Notes: generated by a model not told the origin, from the letters alone. A stretch of DNA of 42,680 nt from an uncultured Clostridia bacterium (GCA_948472945.1 CAOKVX010000021.1:1-42680); one strand, 5' to 3'. Shown: positions 31,570 to 40,311, counted from the first letter of the stretch. Program-made: numbers and translations.

Positions 31570-32061
31570 TTATAGCTCCTCCACCAGTTTCTCCAATCTT
31601 TCGTTAAATTCTTTATTTGAACTGTAATTCCTTATTTCTTTTTGTTTACAAATTTCAGCATATCCCAAAATAACATCCTGCAGCGTATTTACATCTTCCA
31701 CCACAATAATATTTCCCATGCGTTCTTCTACTGCTTTGCAAAAGTCTAGCTGATGGTCATTTACATGTTCTTCATACTTCTTCTGTCTGGGAACCACTAT
31801 AGGAATTTTCCCAATTTGCAAAGGGGCAATAAAACTGGCAGGACCTCCGTGGGTAATAACAATCTCTGCCTTTTTTATATTGGCTTCCATATTTTCATAA
31901 GAAATTAGTTTGCTCCATTTGCAATGCTTCGGTTCATACGTGGAAAATCCTGTCTGCATAACAACTGCATCCCTGATAACTCCGTCGCCCTTTAACCGGT
32001 CTATTTCCTGTATTAAACGATTAAACTGCTGCTCATGCGTTCCCACCGTTACAAATATCAT
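31570..32061 (-). CDS. Alg13/PssE-like glycosyltransferase catalytic subunit
   Basis: This 163-residue protein is the C-terminal half of a GT28-type enzyme. It opens MIFVTVGTHEQQFNRLIQEI and has VVMQTGFSTYEP, EIVITHGGPASFIAPLQIGK (nucleotide-sugar site) and IVVPRQKKYEEHVNDHQLDF. This is the pattern of Alg13, EpsF/PssE and Cps14G. These proteins act only together with an Alg14/PssD membrane partner, encoded by the preceding gene. The pair usually adds the second sugar to the lipid-linked primer. AGGAG precedes the ATG. Confidence 0.92.
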   Translation of the reverse strand: MIFVTVGTHEQQFNRLIQEIDRLKGDGVIRDAVVMQTGFSTYEPKHCKWSKLISYENMEANIKKAEIVITHGGPASFIAPLQIGKIPIVVPRQKKYEEHVNDHQLDFCKAVEERMGNIIVVEDVNTLQDVILGYAEICKQKEIRNYSSNKEFNERLEKLVEEL

Positions 32062-32111
32062 AGTATACTCCTAACTCTGCTGACACGCCTGCTCTCAGAC
32101 AGCAAAATAAA

Positions 32112-32561
32112 TCAAAATATGCTTCCCAAATTTATCGCCTTAGGATATACCTGTTTCATTTCCTCCCACTGGACAATAAATTTATCTGAAATCCGATACA
32201 CCAATTTCCCAGTCATGGTTGGTTTATCAATTCTGTCAAACACTTCAATATAAATAAGCTTTTTTCCCATTAACTTAGCTATATAAAAAAACGGAACTGC
32301 CACCGCCGCTCCTGATGAAATAAGCAAATCCGGTTTTTCCTTTAATAAAACTTTTATTGCCAAAAATGTGTTTTTTATCAAATTTTTTATGTTACGATTT
32401 GTGGGGTAGTAACATGGATACACTTTTTCACCCTTTAACAGACTTCTTGCATCCTCCTTATCAAACGTAACCCAAAAATGTTCCTTTTCTTTCCAAAACG
32501 GTTTTAGCATATATAAATGCGTTAAATGTCCTCCGCTGGAACCCACCAAACATATCTTCAT
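32112..32561 (-). CDS. Alg14/PssD-like glycosyltransferase membrane subunit
   Basis: This 149-residue protein opens MKICLVGSSGGHLTHLYML, the Gly-rich loop of Alg14/PssD. It continues FWVTFDKEDARSLLKGE, LLISSGAAVAVPFFYIAKL and LIYIEVFDRIDKPTMTG. It anchors and recruits the Alg13-like subunit of the next gene to form an active transferase. The ATG follows AAGGAG. It is the first structural gene after loaP, separated by 79 nt that hold a small hairpin. Confidence 0.92.
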   Translation of the reverse strand: MKICLVGSSGGHLTHLYMLKPFWKEKEHFWVTFDKEDARSLLKGEKVYPCYYPTNRNIKNLIKNTFLAIKVLLKEKPDLLISSGAAVAVPFFYIAKLMGKKLIYIEVFDRIDKPTMTGKLVYRISDKFIVQWEEMKQVYPKAINLGSIF

Positions 32562-32594
32562 ATATCCGCTCCTTAATATGCCAAAATTCTAATC

Positions 32595-32611
32595 TAGTTA
32601 CCCCGCAACTA
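32595..32611 (-). ncRNA. Small hairpin between loaP and the first glycosyltransferase
   Basis: On the - strand TAGTT and AACTA pair around a GCGGGGT loop, in the short leader between loaP and the PssD-like gene. LoaP antiterminators act on RNA hairpins in the leaders of the operons they control, so this is a candidate. The stem is only 5 bp, so it could be chance. Confidence 0.25.
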
Positions 32612-32640
32612 CTGTTATGCTTTAACTACAATCTTTTTAA

Positions 32641-33150
32641 TTATGATTTCCTCACAATTTCAAGAGCAACCTGAGTCTGCCTGTTTTGCCCATAAAGAAG
32701 AAATTCAATTTTTGCAAGGCGTCTATGCCTGTCAACTTTCCGTATGCAGAAACTGCGCTGGCGAAGAGGACCTTCCTTTATATCAAATTCACCATTCACA
32801 ATATCCCCTCTTGATATACCGACTGTATCATTCATGTCCAAAAGCGAATCCAAAAACTGTTCCTCCTCAGGATATACCGGCACAAAATCTTTACCCGTGC
32901 ATACCGGAGAAGCTATTCTTGCAAGCGGCCCTGCCAAAATATCCTTAATTGGTTCCCCGTCGTCAGAATCAACTATTATATATCCGGGAAACAGTACCTG
33001 TCTCTCCTCATGCCATGCCCCCTGATATTTTTTCAATATAATGTACTTGGGAACAAAGATACGCCGGTAACTTCCGGCCGGAAACGCATGCTTACATTTT
33101 TCACACACTGATTCTTCCCTGCCAACCGCAGTTTGAATAATGTACCACAT
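32641..33150 (-). CDS. loaP: LoaP-type NusG paralog (antiterminator)
   Basis: This 169-residue protein has an NGN domain opening MWYIIQTAVGREESVCEKC, with YRRIFVPKYIILKKY and the NusG-type core QVLFPGYIIVDSDD. The linker carries the substitution-rich LAGPLARIASPV and YPEEEQFLDSLLD. The C-terminal KOW domain runs ISRGDIVNGEFDIKEGPLRQ to IEFLLYGQNRQTQVALEIV. The ordering and the Cys-rich start fit LoaP, the specialised NusG paralog that lets RNA polymerase read through terminators in long polysaccharide or polyketide operons of Firmicutes. It is the first gene of the operon here. GGAGG precedes the ATG. Confidence 0.88.
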   Translation of the reverse strand: MWYIIQTAVGREESVCEKCKHAFPAGSYRRIFVPKYIILKKYQGAWHEERQVLFPGYIIVDSDDGEPIKDILAGPLARIASPVCTGKDFVPVYPEEEQFLDSLLDMNDTVGISRGDIVNGEFDIKEGPLRQRSFCIRKVDRHRRLAKIEFLLYGQNRQTQVALEIVRKS

Positions 33151-33249
33151 GATTCCTCCTAATATTCCGAATTAATTTTGTGCTGCGGACTGAAATTTAC
33201 AGATAAATGTCCACATAATATTTATTATTTTACAAAAATATTTAAAAAC

Positions 33250-33278
33250 ATAATAACACAATGTGCCATTAAATACAA
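33250..33278 (-). promoter_or_regulatory. Putative promoter of loaP and the polysaccharide operon
   Basis: On the - strand TTGTAT (33273-33278) and an extended TGTTATTAT -10 (hexamer 33250-33255) are 17 bp apart, about 100 nt before the loaP start. The rest of 33151-33416 is very A/T-rich and holds no gene. I looked for inverted repeats that could mark an invertible promoter and saw only weak A/T-rich similarity. Confidence 0.5.
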
Positions 33279-33416
33279 GGGTTCACTGTATTTTCTACTA
33301 ATTTCCTATATTAATAATACGATGATTAAAGCGACTGACTTATTATTATATTATATATAGTAATTGGTTTGTTATTCATATTTTGATTTAACATTCAGCA
33401 GTAGCAGATGATAACT

Positions 33417-34295
33417 TTATCCGGCAGAAACACTATCTGAACACGCCAGCCCGTCAAGAAGACCAAGTCTGTCAAGCTGCCGTCTGTGTTTAGAGCTTGA
33501 TTTTTTAATATATATTCGCGTCGTCTCGATATTGCTGTGGCCAAGTATATCCGCAAGCATTGCGATGTCCTTGAACATTGTGTAATATGTTTTTGCAAAC
33601 AGAGCTCTTAGATTGTGAGGAAATACACGGCTTTGCGGTACTCCGGCCTTACCGCACAATTTTTTCATCTCACGCCAAATATAACTTCTGTCCATAGGCT
33701 TTCCTTTTGACGTACAAAAAATTTTTCCAGACTTAATCCCCTGTTTTTTTATATAGGCCAGAAGTTTCTTTTGCAGGCTCCTCTGCAATAAAATTACTCT
33801 TTCTTTGCCTTTATTATAAATTGTAACCTGACCTTTAATCACGGAATTTACAGTGACGTAACGCACCTCGCTCACCCGCATGCCCGTACCGCATATTGTC
33901 TGGATAATCATTGATATTTTGGTGCGCCCCAGTTCCCTCGCAGTACTGACAAGCTTTTTTAAATCAAGCTTTGTCAGCTCGCGCTCCTCTGGCGCAAAAA
34001 CCGTGCGCTGCATCCTGATTGTCTTCACTCCGATTCCATACCATCCCATGTAGTCAAAAAAACGGTTTGCCGCCACAAGATAGGAATTGATACTTGTAGA
34101 TTTATAATGCCTGTCATTCATCAGGTGCTCCTTATACTGAATCACAAGCTCCTTTGTAATCTCTTGTTCCCCGGCATATATCATAAGTTTGCGAAGGTCA
34201 GACAAATATTTATTAATCGTCGCGGTGCTTTTTTCCTCCTTGTAAAGATAACTGCCGTACTCCCTCAATAGTTTCTCCGTAATTTTCCTCTCCAT
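33417..34295 (-). CDS. Tyrosine recombinase (XerD/integrase family)
   Basis: This 292-residue protein has an N-terminal SAM-like core-binding domain (about 1-100: LLREYGSYLYKEEKSTATIN). The catalytic domain has the expected set: Arg in CGTGMRVSEVRYV (about residue 148), a Lys near KGKERVILLQ, HNLRALF (His and Arg, about 239-242), LGHSNIETTRIYI (His and the Tyr nucleophile). All are intact. Such enzymes integrate elements or flip DNA segments. Its position directly upstream of loaP and the capsule operon, on the same strand, recalls the recombinases found at variable surface loci. No flanking inverted repeats typical of an invertible promoter were found. SD AAAGAGG precedes the ATG. Confidence 0.9.
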   Translation of the reverse strand: MERKITEKLLREYGSYLYKEEKSTATINKYLSDLRKLMIYAGEQEITKELVIQYKEHLMNDRHYKSTSINSYLVAANRFFDYMGWYGIGVKTIRMQRTVFAPEERELTKLDLKKLVSTARELGRTKISMIIQTICGTGMRVSEVRYVTVNSVIKGQVTIYNKGKERVILLQRSLQKKLLAYIKKQGIKSGKIFCTSKGKPMDRSYIWREMKKLCGKAGVPQSRVFPHNLRALFAKTYYTMFKDIAMLADILGHSNIETTRIYIKKSSSKHRRQLDRLGLLDGLACSDSVSAG

Positions 34296-34386
34296 AAATA
34301 ATACCTCTTTCTACATTATCAATGCTGTTATTCTTTTGTATTTTAATTTTTTCTGTTTTGTAATTAATATGACGATTATATTTTTA

Positions 34387-34424
34387 TAGCTCAACGGCGC
34401 CAATTTGAACCCGCCGTTGAGCTA
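34387..34424. repeat. Perfect 13-bp inverted repeat upstream of the recombinase
   Basis: TAGCTCAACGGCG (34387-34399) and CGCCGTTGAGCTA (34412-34424) pair around a 12-nt spacer. The left arm is preceded by TTTTTA and the right arm is followed by ATAAAAA, so a T-run comes before the stem on both strands and no T-run follows. That is the reverse of a terminator. It may be a recombinase or regulator binding site. A second GC-rich dyad lies at 34436-34472. The stretch 34296-34532 has no gene. Confidence 0.6.
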
Positions 34425-34532
34425 ATAAAAAGGGACTGACATTTTTGTCCGGCAACCCGGTTCCGGTCGTCAGATTACTAAATGCCAATCCATTTTTAAA
34501 TAATTATCTAACTGAAACATATACGCAAATGA

Positions 34533-35789
34533 TTATTTTCCGGCCCTCTCCTTTATGACCTCAATCGCTCTCTGCATTTGATTGTCTATACTGAATTTGT
34601 CGCCCTCCACTTCACTGTCCTCGTCATATTCAACAACAACATCCGGTTCAATTCCTATACCGTCAATGTTGCGCCCCTTAGGCGTAAAATATTTTGCTGT
34701 TGTAATCTTAATCGCAGAACCGTCGTTAACTCCATGCAGCGGAATTATTGACTGTACCACCCCTTTTCCATAGCTCTTTGTTCCGACAATCGTTCCAAAG
34801 CCAAAATCCTGAACGGCTCCTGCAAAAACCTCCGACGCACTTGCGCTGTACTGATTAATAAGTACGGCGTACGGCTTGCCGTAGCTTTGTTCTGCGGTCG
34901 AGAAATATTCCTCGTCCCTTCCCTTGTTAGTTTCAGTGTACATCACAAGACCTTCAGGCAGTATCCTGTCAAGCATTTCAACAACGGAATCTACAAGACC
35001 TCCTCCATTATTCCTCAAATCAATAATAATTCCGTCTACATTGGCCGCCTCCAATGCGTCGACAGCCTCCTCAAATTGTTGACATGTTACACTTTCAAAC
35101 GCCGAAACCTGAATATAACCAACATTACTCTCTTTAAGAACCTCATATAATACCGTCGGTACATTTACCAGTTCCCTTATAACCTCAATTGCAAGCCTGT
35201 TTCCGTCCCTCTCTACTCCGAGCGTTACGGGAGTTCCCGCCTCGCCTTTCATCATAGAGACAATTTCGTCAAGTTCAAGTCCCTGGACCGACTTACCTTC
35301 CACCTCAACAAGCAGGTCGCCGGACTTAATACCCGCCTTATCTGCAGGCGCACCCTCAAACGGGTTTACTATAACTATCTCACCTGTATTTATATTCTGC
35401 GACACATAAGTTCCTATTCCGCCATACTGGCCCTTTGCGCCTTCCATAAAAGAATTATATTCATCACTGTCATAATATTCAGCATACTTATCGCCTAGCG
35501 AATCCATAACGCCGCGAAACATACCCCTGCTTATATCTTTTCCTGAAATATCGTCTTTGTTAAGGTAATACTCATTTATATAATCATTCAAAACATCGCA
35601 TTTTTTAACAAAATCTTTATCCGTTACCATGTCTTTCAAGCTAACGTCATCGCCTACGGATTCATTTTCAATCGCCCCTGATATTTCTATTATATCTCCT
35701 ATAACATGTGAAACGACACGTACCCCAAATGATACGACAAGCGTTGCTGCAATTCCTGTAACCAATCCTTTTAAAAACCCATGTTTCAT
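34533..35789 (-). CDS. ctpA: C-terminal processing peptidase (CtpA, S41 family)
   Basis: This 418-residue protein has an N-terminal membrane anchor (about 8-30), a PDZ domain (about 115-200, with GAPADKAGIKSGDLLVEV), and the S41 catalytic part. The latter shows IDLRNNGGGLVDSVVEML, NQYSASASEVFAGAVQDFG with the nucleophile Ser, and GTKSYGKGVVQSI with the general-base Lys. It is a tail-specific protease acting outside the membrane, commonly on cell-wall hydrolases or their regulators. It follows the EnvC-like hydrolase gene by 68 nt, the usual Clostridia order ftsE-ftsX-hydrolase-ctpA, so they probably share a transcript. Confidence 0.95.
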   Translation of the reverse strand: MKHGFLKGLVTGIAATLVVSFGVRVVSHVIGDIIEISGAIENESVGDDVSLKDMVTDKDFVKKCDVLNDYINEYYLNKDDISGKDISRGMFRGVMDSLGDKYAEYYDSDEYNSFMEGAKGQYGGIGTYVSQNINTGEIVIVNPFEGAPADKAGIKSGDLLVEVEGKSVQGLELDEIVSMMKGEAGTPVTLGVERDGNRLAIEVIRELVNVPTVLYEVLKESNVGYIQVSAFESVTCQQFEEAVDALEAANVDGIIIDLRNNGGGLVDSVVEMLDRILPEGLVMYTETNKGRDEEYFSTAEQSYGKPYAVLINQYSASASEVFAGAVQDFGFGTIVGTKSYGKGVVQSIIPLHGVNDGSAIKITTAKYFTPKGRNIDGIGIEPDVVVEYDEDSEVEGDKFSIDNQMQRAIEVIKERAGK

Positions 35790-35857
35790 TTTATATTATG
35801 CCTCCAAAGCGCTATTTTATTTCCGCTGGTAATGGTCCCAGAGCCCCAATGTAATAA

Positions 35858-37150
35858 TCACCGCGATACATAATTACCAGGATTAACATATGCTCCATTC
35901 ACAGATACTCCAAAATGCAGATGTGATCCCGTAGATATTCCTGTTGAACCGACTTTCGCTATAGTCTGGCCCTGCGATACCTCGTCGCCTTTGCTTACAG
36001 TAAGTGACGAAGCGTGCATATATACTGTAAATACTCCATTGCCATGATTTATCATCACATAATTTCCAGCCCCTGAACTGTATGCGGCAGTTACGACCGT
36101 ACCTCCCTTTGCCGCATATATTGCCGTGCCTGTAGGAGCACTTATGTCAATGCCCTGATGATTGCTGCTGGCACCGGCAGTAGGGCTGTTTCTACTTCCA
36201 AACCCGGACGTTATCTTGCCGGCAACGGCCAAAGGCCAAATGAAACCTCCCGCCGAATTATTGTTATTACCAGAAGGTTCTGCTGTAGGCTCGGTATTAG
36301 TATCACTCTGATTTTGGTTTTGCTGTTCCTGCTGTCTCTTCAGCTCCTCCTGCCGCTTTCTCTCCTCTTCCTCTTTTCTTCTTTTCTCTTCCTCGGCTAT
36401 TCGTATCTGTTCCTTTAAAAGTTCATCTTCAATAATTTTTTCCTGTCTTTCAAGCTCACTCTGGTTGTCGGATATAGCCTCCTGAGTTTTAGCAATATTT
36501 TCATTATATATGTCAATTTCCTTTTTCTTCCTGCTCTCAAGCTTATCAAGAGCGGCCTTTTCCTGTGCAAGCGCCTCGGCAGCAGTCTCAAGCGCCAATT
36601 TCTTTACCTCAAGCGCCGCTCTTTTTTCCTCAAGCTCATTTTTTCCGGCTATAAAATTATCAAGCATGTTCGCATCATAGGCAGAAATTTTTTCAATATA
36701 TTCTGATTTGTTCAGAAGCTCGGAGAGACTGCCCGATGCGAGCAGTATATCAATGTAATCAGAATTTCCATTTTCATACATATATTTTATGCGCTTCTTC
36801 ATGCTATCATACTGATTATTTATATCAATTTCAGCCTGTTCTATTTTTTTAGTCAATTTTTTAATTGAATTTTTCTTATTTTCAATCTTTGTCTGCGTCT
36901 TTTCAAAATCAGCCGACACCTTATTTATTTTTGTGTCGAGCTTCTCAATATATTCCAAAATATCAGCCTTGTCATTCTCCAGATCGGAGAGCATGCTGTT
37001 CAGCTCTTTTTTTTCTCTCTCAAGCTCTTTCTTTTCCTCCTCGGCCTCAGACAGCTTATTTGCCTGCGCGTACATATAAGTACCTGCACAGCAGGCGCCC
37101 ATCGCTGTGATAAGCCACAAACCACATACCAATTTGCGTATATTAATCAT
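35858..37150 (-). CDS. Coiled-coil M23 murein hydrolase/activator (EnvC/PcsB-like)
   Basis: The start at 37150 (MINIRKLVCGLWLI) is preferred; a GTG three codons earlier is possible. The product is about 430 residues. A signal/anchor segment (about 5-28) is followed by a long Glu/Lys-rich coiled coil (about 30-270), a Gln/Asn/Thr linker, and a LytM (M23) domain. The zinc and active-site pattern HQGIDISAPTGTAIYA, VMINHGNGVFTVYMHAS and GSHLHFGVS is complete. Proteins of this build are activated by FtsEX, encoded just upstream, which controls peptidoglycan cleavage at division or elongation. The intact zinc ligands suggest it is an endopeptidase itself and not only an activator. Confidence 0.92.
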   Translation of the reverse strand: MINIRKLVCGLWLITAMGACCAGTYMYAQANKLSEAEEEKKELEREKKELNSMLSDLENDKADILEYIEKLDTKINKVSADFEKTQTKIENKKNSIKKLTKKIEQAEIDINNQYDSMKKRIKYMYENGNSDYIDILLASGSLSELLNKSEYIEKISAYDANMLDNFIAGKNELEEKRAALEVKKLALETAAEALAQEKAALDKLESRKKKEIDIYNENIAKTQEAISDNQSELERQEKIIEDELLKEQIRIAEEEKRRKEEEERKRQEELKRQQEQQNQNQSDTNTEPTAEPSGNNNNSAGGFIWPLAVAGKITSGFGSRNSPTAGASSNHQGIDISAPTGTAIYAAKGGTVVTAAYSSGAGNYVMINHGNGVFTVYMHASSLTVSKGDEVSQGQTIAKVGSTGISTGSHLHFGVSVNGAYVNPGNYVSR

Positions 37151-37206
37151 ACCAACCACTCACTTTCTTCGGTTTCATACAGCATATTCACATGTTCTGT
37201 TTCTAA

Positions 37207-38121
37207 TCAAACCCTTACATGCCTTCTGAGCGTCCATATGCTTCCAATATATCCTATTCCGACGCCTAAACATACGCATATAGGCACAAGGACAGAAAAA
37301 ACCGTCCCCTCTTCTAAAAATATAAGTATACCTGAAAGCACGCTGAATCTTTCACCCACAAAATTAACAATCCTGCCATACATAAAATACAGCACGGCCA
37401 GCGGCAGCGCGGCGCCTATAATACCGATTAAAATTCCCTCAATGATAAACGGCATTTTAATAAATAAATCTGTCGCCCCTACAAGACGCATAATAGATAT
37501 TTCTTCTTTTCTGACAGATACCCCGGTAGATATTGTCGTATTAATAAGGAATATTGAAACGGCGAGCAGAATTATTATAATAGCAGCCGATACATAGCCA
37601 ATCAGTTTATTAACATTAGTAAGTCCTGTCGCAGCGTCTATGGAGCCTTTCACCTCCCTAACGCCATCGATTGATTTTATGTATTCAGACAGTGCCCCTT
37701 GCTCTGAAACATCACTCAAATATACCTCATATGACGCAGAATCCACAAGAGGATTGTCGTCACCAAATGTCTGGGCAATCTCTTCCTCACGGCCCGCAAA
37801 AACTTCTCCTTTAAATTTTTCCCACGCCTCGTCGGCAGATACAAATATAACTTCCGACACTTCGCCTCGCGCCCTTATCTTATCTCCAATCGACGCAATG
37901 GCTTCGTCTCCTATATTTTCATTAAAAAAAACAGTAATTCCTACGGAAGTTTCAGCATTTTTAACCATGTACTGAAAATTACTGACTATAAAATAGAATA
38001 TTCCAAACAAAAACAGACACGCCGATATGGTTCCTACAGATGCAAGTGTGAACAACCCATTATGCCTCAAGTTTTTTATTCCCTGTTTTATGCTGTATAA
38101 AAGTACACTAATACCTTTCAT
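37207..38121 (-). CDS. ftsX: Cell-division ABC transporter permease FtsX
   Basis: The start at 38121 (MKGISVLLYSIKQGIKNL) has AAGGTGG upstream and overlaps the ftsE end by 14 nt; the product is 304 residues. The four-helix FtsX topology is clear: helix 1 near residues 20-45, a large extracellular loop (about 50-165), then three helices (about 170-300) around the conserved cytoplasmic EEISIMRLVGATDLFIKMPF. The N-terminal GIKNLRHNGLFTLASVGTI is typical. FtsX passes the FtsE ATPase signal through the membrane to the coiled-coil hydrolase encoded next. Confidence 0.95.
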   Translation of the reverse strand: MKGISVLLYSIKQGIKNLRHNGLFTLASVGTISACLFLFGIFYFIVSNFQYMVKNAETSVGITVFFNENIGDEAIASIGDKIRARGEVSEVIFVSADEAWEKFKGEVFAGREEEIAQTFGDDNPLVDSASYEVYLSDVSEQGALSEYIKSIDGVREVKGSIDAATGLTNVNKLIGYVSAAIIIILLAVSIFLINTTISTGVSVRKEEISIMRLVGATDLFIKMPFIIEGILIGIIGAALPLAVLYFMYGRIVNFVGERFSVLSGILIFLEEGTVFSVLVPICVCLGVGIGYIGSIWTLRRHVRV

Positions 38122-38815
38122 ATGCGTATCCACCTTTAACCTTATCGCTAAGTACCTTTCCATTCTGCATAACAATTACTCTTTTTTTCATCTCGTCGAC
38201 GACATCAGGATTATGTGTCACGACAATTACGGTCGTCCCAAGTTTATTGACGTCGTCAAGCAGCTCCATCATAGCGCGTGCATTTTTAGGGTCAAGATTA
38301 CCGGTGGGCTCGTCTGCAAGCAGTATTGACGGTCTGTTGACAAGGGCCCTCGCCAAAGCCACTCTCTGCTGTTCTCCTCCCGACAGTTCCGACGGATTTG
38401 CAAGAATCTTCTCTGTAAGTCCGACGAGTGACAAAATCGAGGCTACATTTCTGTTCATATTCCATTTTGAAACGCCGATTACCCTCTGCGCCAGCGCAAC
38501 ATTTTCAAATACGTTTCTGTCGTTGAGCAGTTTAAAATTCTGAAATACAACTCCAATCTCGCGCCTGTATTTAGATATCTGCCTTCTCCTCAGCGACGCA
38601 ATACTTTTACCCCTCATAAATATCTGCCCGCCTGTAGGCTCAATCTCCTTGAGCAGCAGCTTTATAAGCGTCGATTTGCCAGATCCGCTCGGCCCAACCA
38701 CAAATACAAACTCACCCTTATCAACCTCAAGTGAAAGATTATCTATAGCATCAACGCCCTCCTGATATGATTTTGATATATTCTCAAGCCTAATTATTGG
38801 TATATTTTCACTCAA
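38108..38815 (-). CDS. ftsE: Cell-division ATP-binding protein FtsE
   Basis: The start is a TTG at 38815 with GGAGG 8 nt upstream; an ATG 5 nt before it is followed at once by a stop in its own frame. The 235-residue ABC ATPase has Walker A GPSGSGKS (about 42-49), the Q-loop VVFQNFKLL, the signature LSGGEQQRVALARAL, Walker B ILLADEPTGNLDP and the switch His in VVTHN. It pairs with FtsX to control wall hydrolysis. The stop overlaps the ftsX start. Confidence 0.96.
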   Translation of the reverse strand: MSENIPIIRLENISKSYQEGVDAIDNLSLEVDKGEFVFVVGPSGSGKSTLIKLLLKEIEPTGGQIFMRGKSIASLRRRQISKYRREIGVVFQNFKLLNDRNVFENVALAQRVIGVSKWNMNRNVASILSLVGLTEKILANPSELSGGEQQRVALARALVNRPSILLADEPTGNLDPKNARAMMELLDDVNKLGTTVIVVTHNPDVVDEMKKRVIVMQNGKVLSDKVKGGYAYERY

Positions 38816-38926
38816 TACATTTCCTCCGATTATGTGTATATATGCCTAAATTATTATTTTGTACACTCAGATAAAGATATTATCTATAATCAAATTCCTT
38901 ATGACTTCCTTGAATAAGTCGGTACG

Positions 38927-40030
38927 CTAATATGCCTGTTCCTCAAGGTACTGCATATATTTAGAAACCATCAGTGCAATTTTAAATGTTATAGCGTCGT
39001 CAAACGCCCTCAAATCAAGTCCGGTCAGCTTTTGAATCTTGTCTAATCTGTACACAAGCGTATTCCTGTGTATATATAGCTGTCTCGATGTCTCCGAAAC
39101 ATTGAGGTTATTTTCAAAAAACTTTACTATAGTGAGAAGAGTCTCCTCGTCAAAATCATTAATTGATTTACTGGAAAAGCTTTCCTTTATAAACATATTG
39201 CATAACTGCATAGGAAGCTGGTATATCAATCTTCCTATACCAAGATTATTGTATGCGATTACACTTTTATCATTATAGAAAATGTTTCCTACATCCAGCG
39301 CCATCTTTGCCTCTTTGTACGAGCGCGACACTTCCTTAATCTCCTCTACGATTGTTCCGTAAGCCACATGTACATTTGCCATCGCCTCTGTGTTAAGCAT
39401 ATCTAATATAGTTTTAGCAATCTTGTCAAGCTCGGCATATCTCTCCGTAGGCATAACTTCCTTTACTACAATTATATTTTTTTCATCGACAGCCGTAATG
39501 AAGTCTTTTGTTTTTGAGGCAAACAGTCCACGTACAACTTCAAGCGAGTTATTGTCATGTTCCGCATCCTCTTTATCATCACGGCTTTCAATTATGAATA
39601 CAACCCTGCGCACATTTGTATCTATATGAAGTTTTTTTGCACGATTATATATATCTACGAGCAGCAGATTATCAAGAAGCAGATTTTTAATAAAATTATC
39701 TTTATCGTACCTCTCTTTATATGCGACAAGAAGGCTCTGTAACTGAAACGCCGTAATCTTGCCAATCATGTATATGTCCTCGCTGTCACCCTTGACAAGC
39801 GTCACAAATTCAAGATGATTCTCATCAAACACCTTAAAAAACTGGACACCCTGTACCTCCTGGCTGTCTGCCGGAGAGTCAACAAATGATATCACTGCGC
39901 TCTCATACTCTACCGCATCCTCGAACGTCGTCGCGGCAACCTTTCCCTCGACATCCATTACACATATTTCGACCCTGCTTATACTTTTAACGCCTTCGAT
40001 AGTATTTTGTATAATCTGGTTTGATATCAT
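38927..40030 (-). CDS. PucR/CdaR-type helix-turn-helix regulator
   Basis: This 367-residue protein has an N-terminal sensor part (about 1-110, MISNQIIQNTIEGVKSI), a middle GGDEF-like domain (about 140-270), and a C-terminal HTH of the PucR/CdaR type with the hallmark SRQLYIHRNTLVYRLDKI. The layout matches the sugar-diacid regulator CdaR. In Clostridia a gene of this kind commonly sits just before ftsE; its link to division is not established, as far as I know. The inducer is unknown. GGGGGGAGAG precedes the ATG. The 111-nt gap to ftsE makes cotranscription possible. Confidence 0.85.
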   Translation of the reverse strand: MISNQIIQNTIEGVKSISRVEICVMDVEGKVAATTFEDAVEYESAVISFVDSPADSQEVQGVQFFKVFDENHLEFVTLVKGDSEDIYMIGKITAFQLQSLLVAYKERYDKDNFIKNLLLDNLLLVDIYNRAKKLHIDTNVRRVVFIIESRDDKEDAEHDNNSLEVVRGLFASKTKDFITAVDEKNIIVVKEVMPTERYAELDKIAKTILDMLNTEAMANVHVAYGTIVEEIKEVSRSYKEAKMALDVGNIFYNDKSVIAYNNLGIGRLIYQLPMQLCNMFIKESFSSKSINDFDEETLLTIVKFFENNLNVSETSRQLYIHRNTLVYRLDKIQKLTGLDLRAFDDAITFKIALMVSKYMQYLEEQAY

Positions 40031-40231
40031 AAAAAGTACTCTCCCCCCTAACGTGATTTTGTCTATAGTTTAACACCAATCTTTGTAAAATTCAACAAAC
40101 AAGTATATGATACCTGAACATTTACTACTATACTGACCTCATTAAACCATGCAGTATTTACCTAATCTCCAATATTAATTATACAGCTAATAATTACAAA
40201 GTCAAATATTCATTCATGCCCAAATAAACAA

Positions 40232-40311
40232 GTCAAATACCCCGCAGCAAGCTACAGGGTATGCCTTAGCTCCTTTTTAGCAAGTTCGCCCCAAGGGGCG
40301 GGGTATTTGAC
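40232..40311. repeat. 80-bp palindromic intergenic element
   Basis: GTCAAATACCCCGC (40232-40245) and GCGGGGTATTTGAC (40298-40311) are perfect 14-bp inverted repeats. The right arm also folds with CGCCCC just before it (40287-40300). A second GC-rich dyad follows near 40322-40353. The GC content differs sharply from the surrounding DNA, in the manner of a REP/MITE-like element. No gene lies in 40031-40517. Confidence 0.65.

Noticed and set aside
33151-33416. Possible invertible promoter between recombinase and loaP
   Set aside because: I searched for inverted repeats around the putative promoter and found only short A/T-rich similarity, nothing like a recombination site pair.
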